From positions 1-46,339 of the forward strand of contig JBLHXN010000016.1 in the NCBI GenBank assembly GCA_047630355.1: a stretch of DNA of 46,339 nucleotides, written 5' to 3'. The notes beneath the pieces are model-generated. The model did no database searches. It saw only the letters and a program-made list of their open reading frames with translations, and was not told where the DNA came from. Every line of letters starts with the position of its first letter. The first letter of the stretch is position 1. Below, piece by piece: positions 45,884 through 46,339 of this stretch. The stretch is from JANQUM01 sp047630355 (GTDB lineage: Bacteria; Bacteroidota; Bacteroidia; Cytophagales; Spirosomataceae). A program made the translations under genes and the position numbers.

Positions 45884-45966
45884 TGTCAGTTTGAGCCATC
45901 GAGGCTCGGCGTACCGAGCCGCCGAAAACCTTGCGACGGGCTGTTCTCGACTACATCGAACTGACA
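45884..45966. repeat. Palindromic intergenic repeat (REP/MITE-like)
   Basis: An 83-base element bounded by TGTCAGTT (45884-45891) and AACTGACA (45959-45966), with an inner perfect hairpin GGCTCGG/CCGAGCC (45903-45909 and 45914-45920). On the minus strand it begins TGTCAGTTCGATGTAGTCGA, very like the dispersed TGTCAGTTCGAG...-type repeats of Bacteroidota genomes. GC content is higher than around it. It interrupts the hisH-hisA gap. A second short hairpin GCGTT/AACGC lies at about 45993-46007. Confidence 0.7.
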
Positions 45967-46012
45967 CTATATCGTCGTTTTACTAGTAGTTTTGCGTTAC
46001 TAAACGCAGTTC

Positions 46013-46339
46013 TCAGACTGACATGAAATTCTTAAAAATTTGTTCGCCTACGTCACCGCTGATTTCGGAATGAAACTGGCAGGCGTAGAAATTATCTTTT
46101 TGCAACATACCGGAATACGGCAAAATATGATCGGTAATTCCAACAGTGTTTTCACAAATTGGTGCGTAAAAGCCATGGTTGTAATACACGTAGGAATTCT
46201 CTTCTACACCTTGCGTAAGGTCACTTTTCAAGTCATAGATATTGTTCCAACCTGTTTGAGGTATCTTAAAACCCGGTTTTTTCAAGAATTTTACAATGTT
46301 TACGTCAAAAATCCCGAGACAATCCACGTTTCCTTCTTC
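46013..46339 (-). CDS. hisH: HisH, imidazole glycerol phosphate synthase glutaminase (partial)
   Basis: The C-terminal 108 residues of HisH, open to the window edge; the reading enters as EEGNVDCLGIFD and continues KIPQTGWNNI, SYVYYNHGFYAP and LQKDNFYACQFHSEISGDVG to TGA at 46013-46015. The catalytic His and Glu of QFHxE are present; the nucleophile Cys lies outside the window. The common VHSYY is NHGFY here and QFHPE is QFHSE. It supplies ammonia to HisF. The GTG at 46327 is an internal Val, not the start. Confidence 0.9.
   Translation of the reverse strand, partial: EEGNVDCLGIFDVNIVKFLKKPGFKIPQTGWNNIYDLKSDLTQGVEENSYVYYNHGFYAPICENTVGITDHILPYSGMLQKDNFYACQFHSEISGDVGEQIFKNFMSV

Noticed and set aside
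1..46339. CRISPR array, prophage or complete defence system
   Set aside because: No regularly spaced repeats, Cas genes, phage structural genes or restriction genes were recognised.

Overview
The window looks like chromosomal DNA of a Bacteroidota member, most likely order Cytophagales (inference). The evidence is two proteins with C-terminal type IX secretion (T9SS) sorting domains, a SUF Fe-S cluster set, a CruF-type carotenoid hydratase, very weak Shine-Dalgarno signals, and several Bacteroidota-type -7 elements (TAnnTTTG), the best of them in front of a tRNA-Glu. Base composition is AT-rich and gene density is high on both strands.

Layout. 1-1312: two decayed insertion sequences, an IS30-type transposase tail running into an IS630-type transposase with several lesions. 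1320-4278 (minus): sufS, sufE, sufT-like (DUF59) and a bacilliredoxin, with toxin-like and antitoxin-like relics on either side of sufE. 4376-10415: M14 peptidase, tRNA-Glu, a frameshifted beta-barrel gene, a small lipoprotein and an ABC-F ATPase. 10655-14524 (plus): an orphan MazE-like protein, a DUF3307 membrane protein split by an in-frame TGA, and a two-gene redox operon (FAD oxidoreductase plus membrane polyferredoxin). 14704-19263: methyltransferase, ApaG, rfbB and rfbA for dTDP-sugar synthesis, an NTF2-like secreted protein and a Kbp-like BON-LysM protein. 19313-31267: a T9SS metalloprotease split by an in-frame TAA, a large hybrid histidine kinase, rsmA, a secreted hypothetical, an ExbD-like protein lacking its key Asp, a GH18 T9SS protein and a DUF5117-type metalloprotease. 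31432-36808: a stand-alone CHC2/Toprim primase-like protein, a small MscS, ferritin, a hypothetical, and two vanadium-haloperoxidase paralogues, one with a ruined active site. 37139-46339: cruF, acyl-CoA dehydrogenase plus phosphotransferase, a strongly shortened methylmalonyl-CoA mutase-like protein, dnaA, coaE, gamma-carbonic-anhydrase-like protein, dtd, mscL, hisA and partial hisH, with a palindromic repeat and a possible 31-residue ORF between hisH and hisA.

A recurring theme is gene damage: in-frame stops of all three kinds (TGA in the DUF3307 gene, TAA in the T9SS protease, TAG and TAA in the transposases) and frameshifts. Three different stop codons argue against a recoded genetic code and for decay or sequence error. 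I did not find a CRISPR array, prophage or recognisable complete defence system. The items most worth a second look are proteins that keep their fold but have lost catalytic residues (ExbD-like, second haloperoxidase, mini-mutase), the sufE-flanking toxin/antitoxin relics, the slippery heptamer in the IS630 relic, and the stand-alone primase-like gene.
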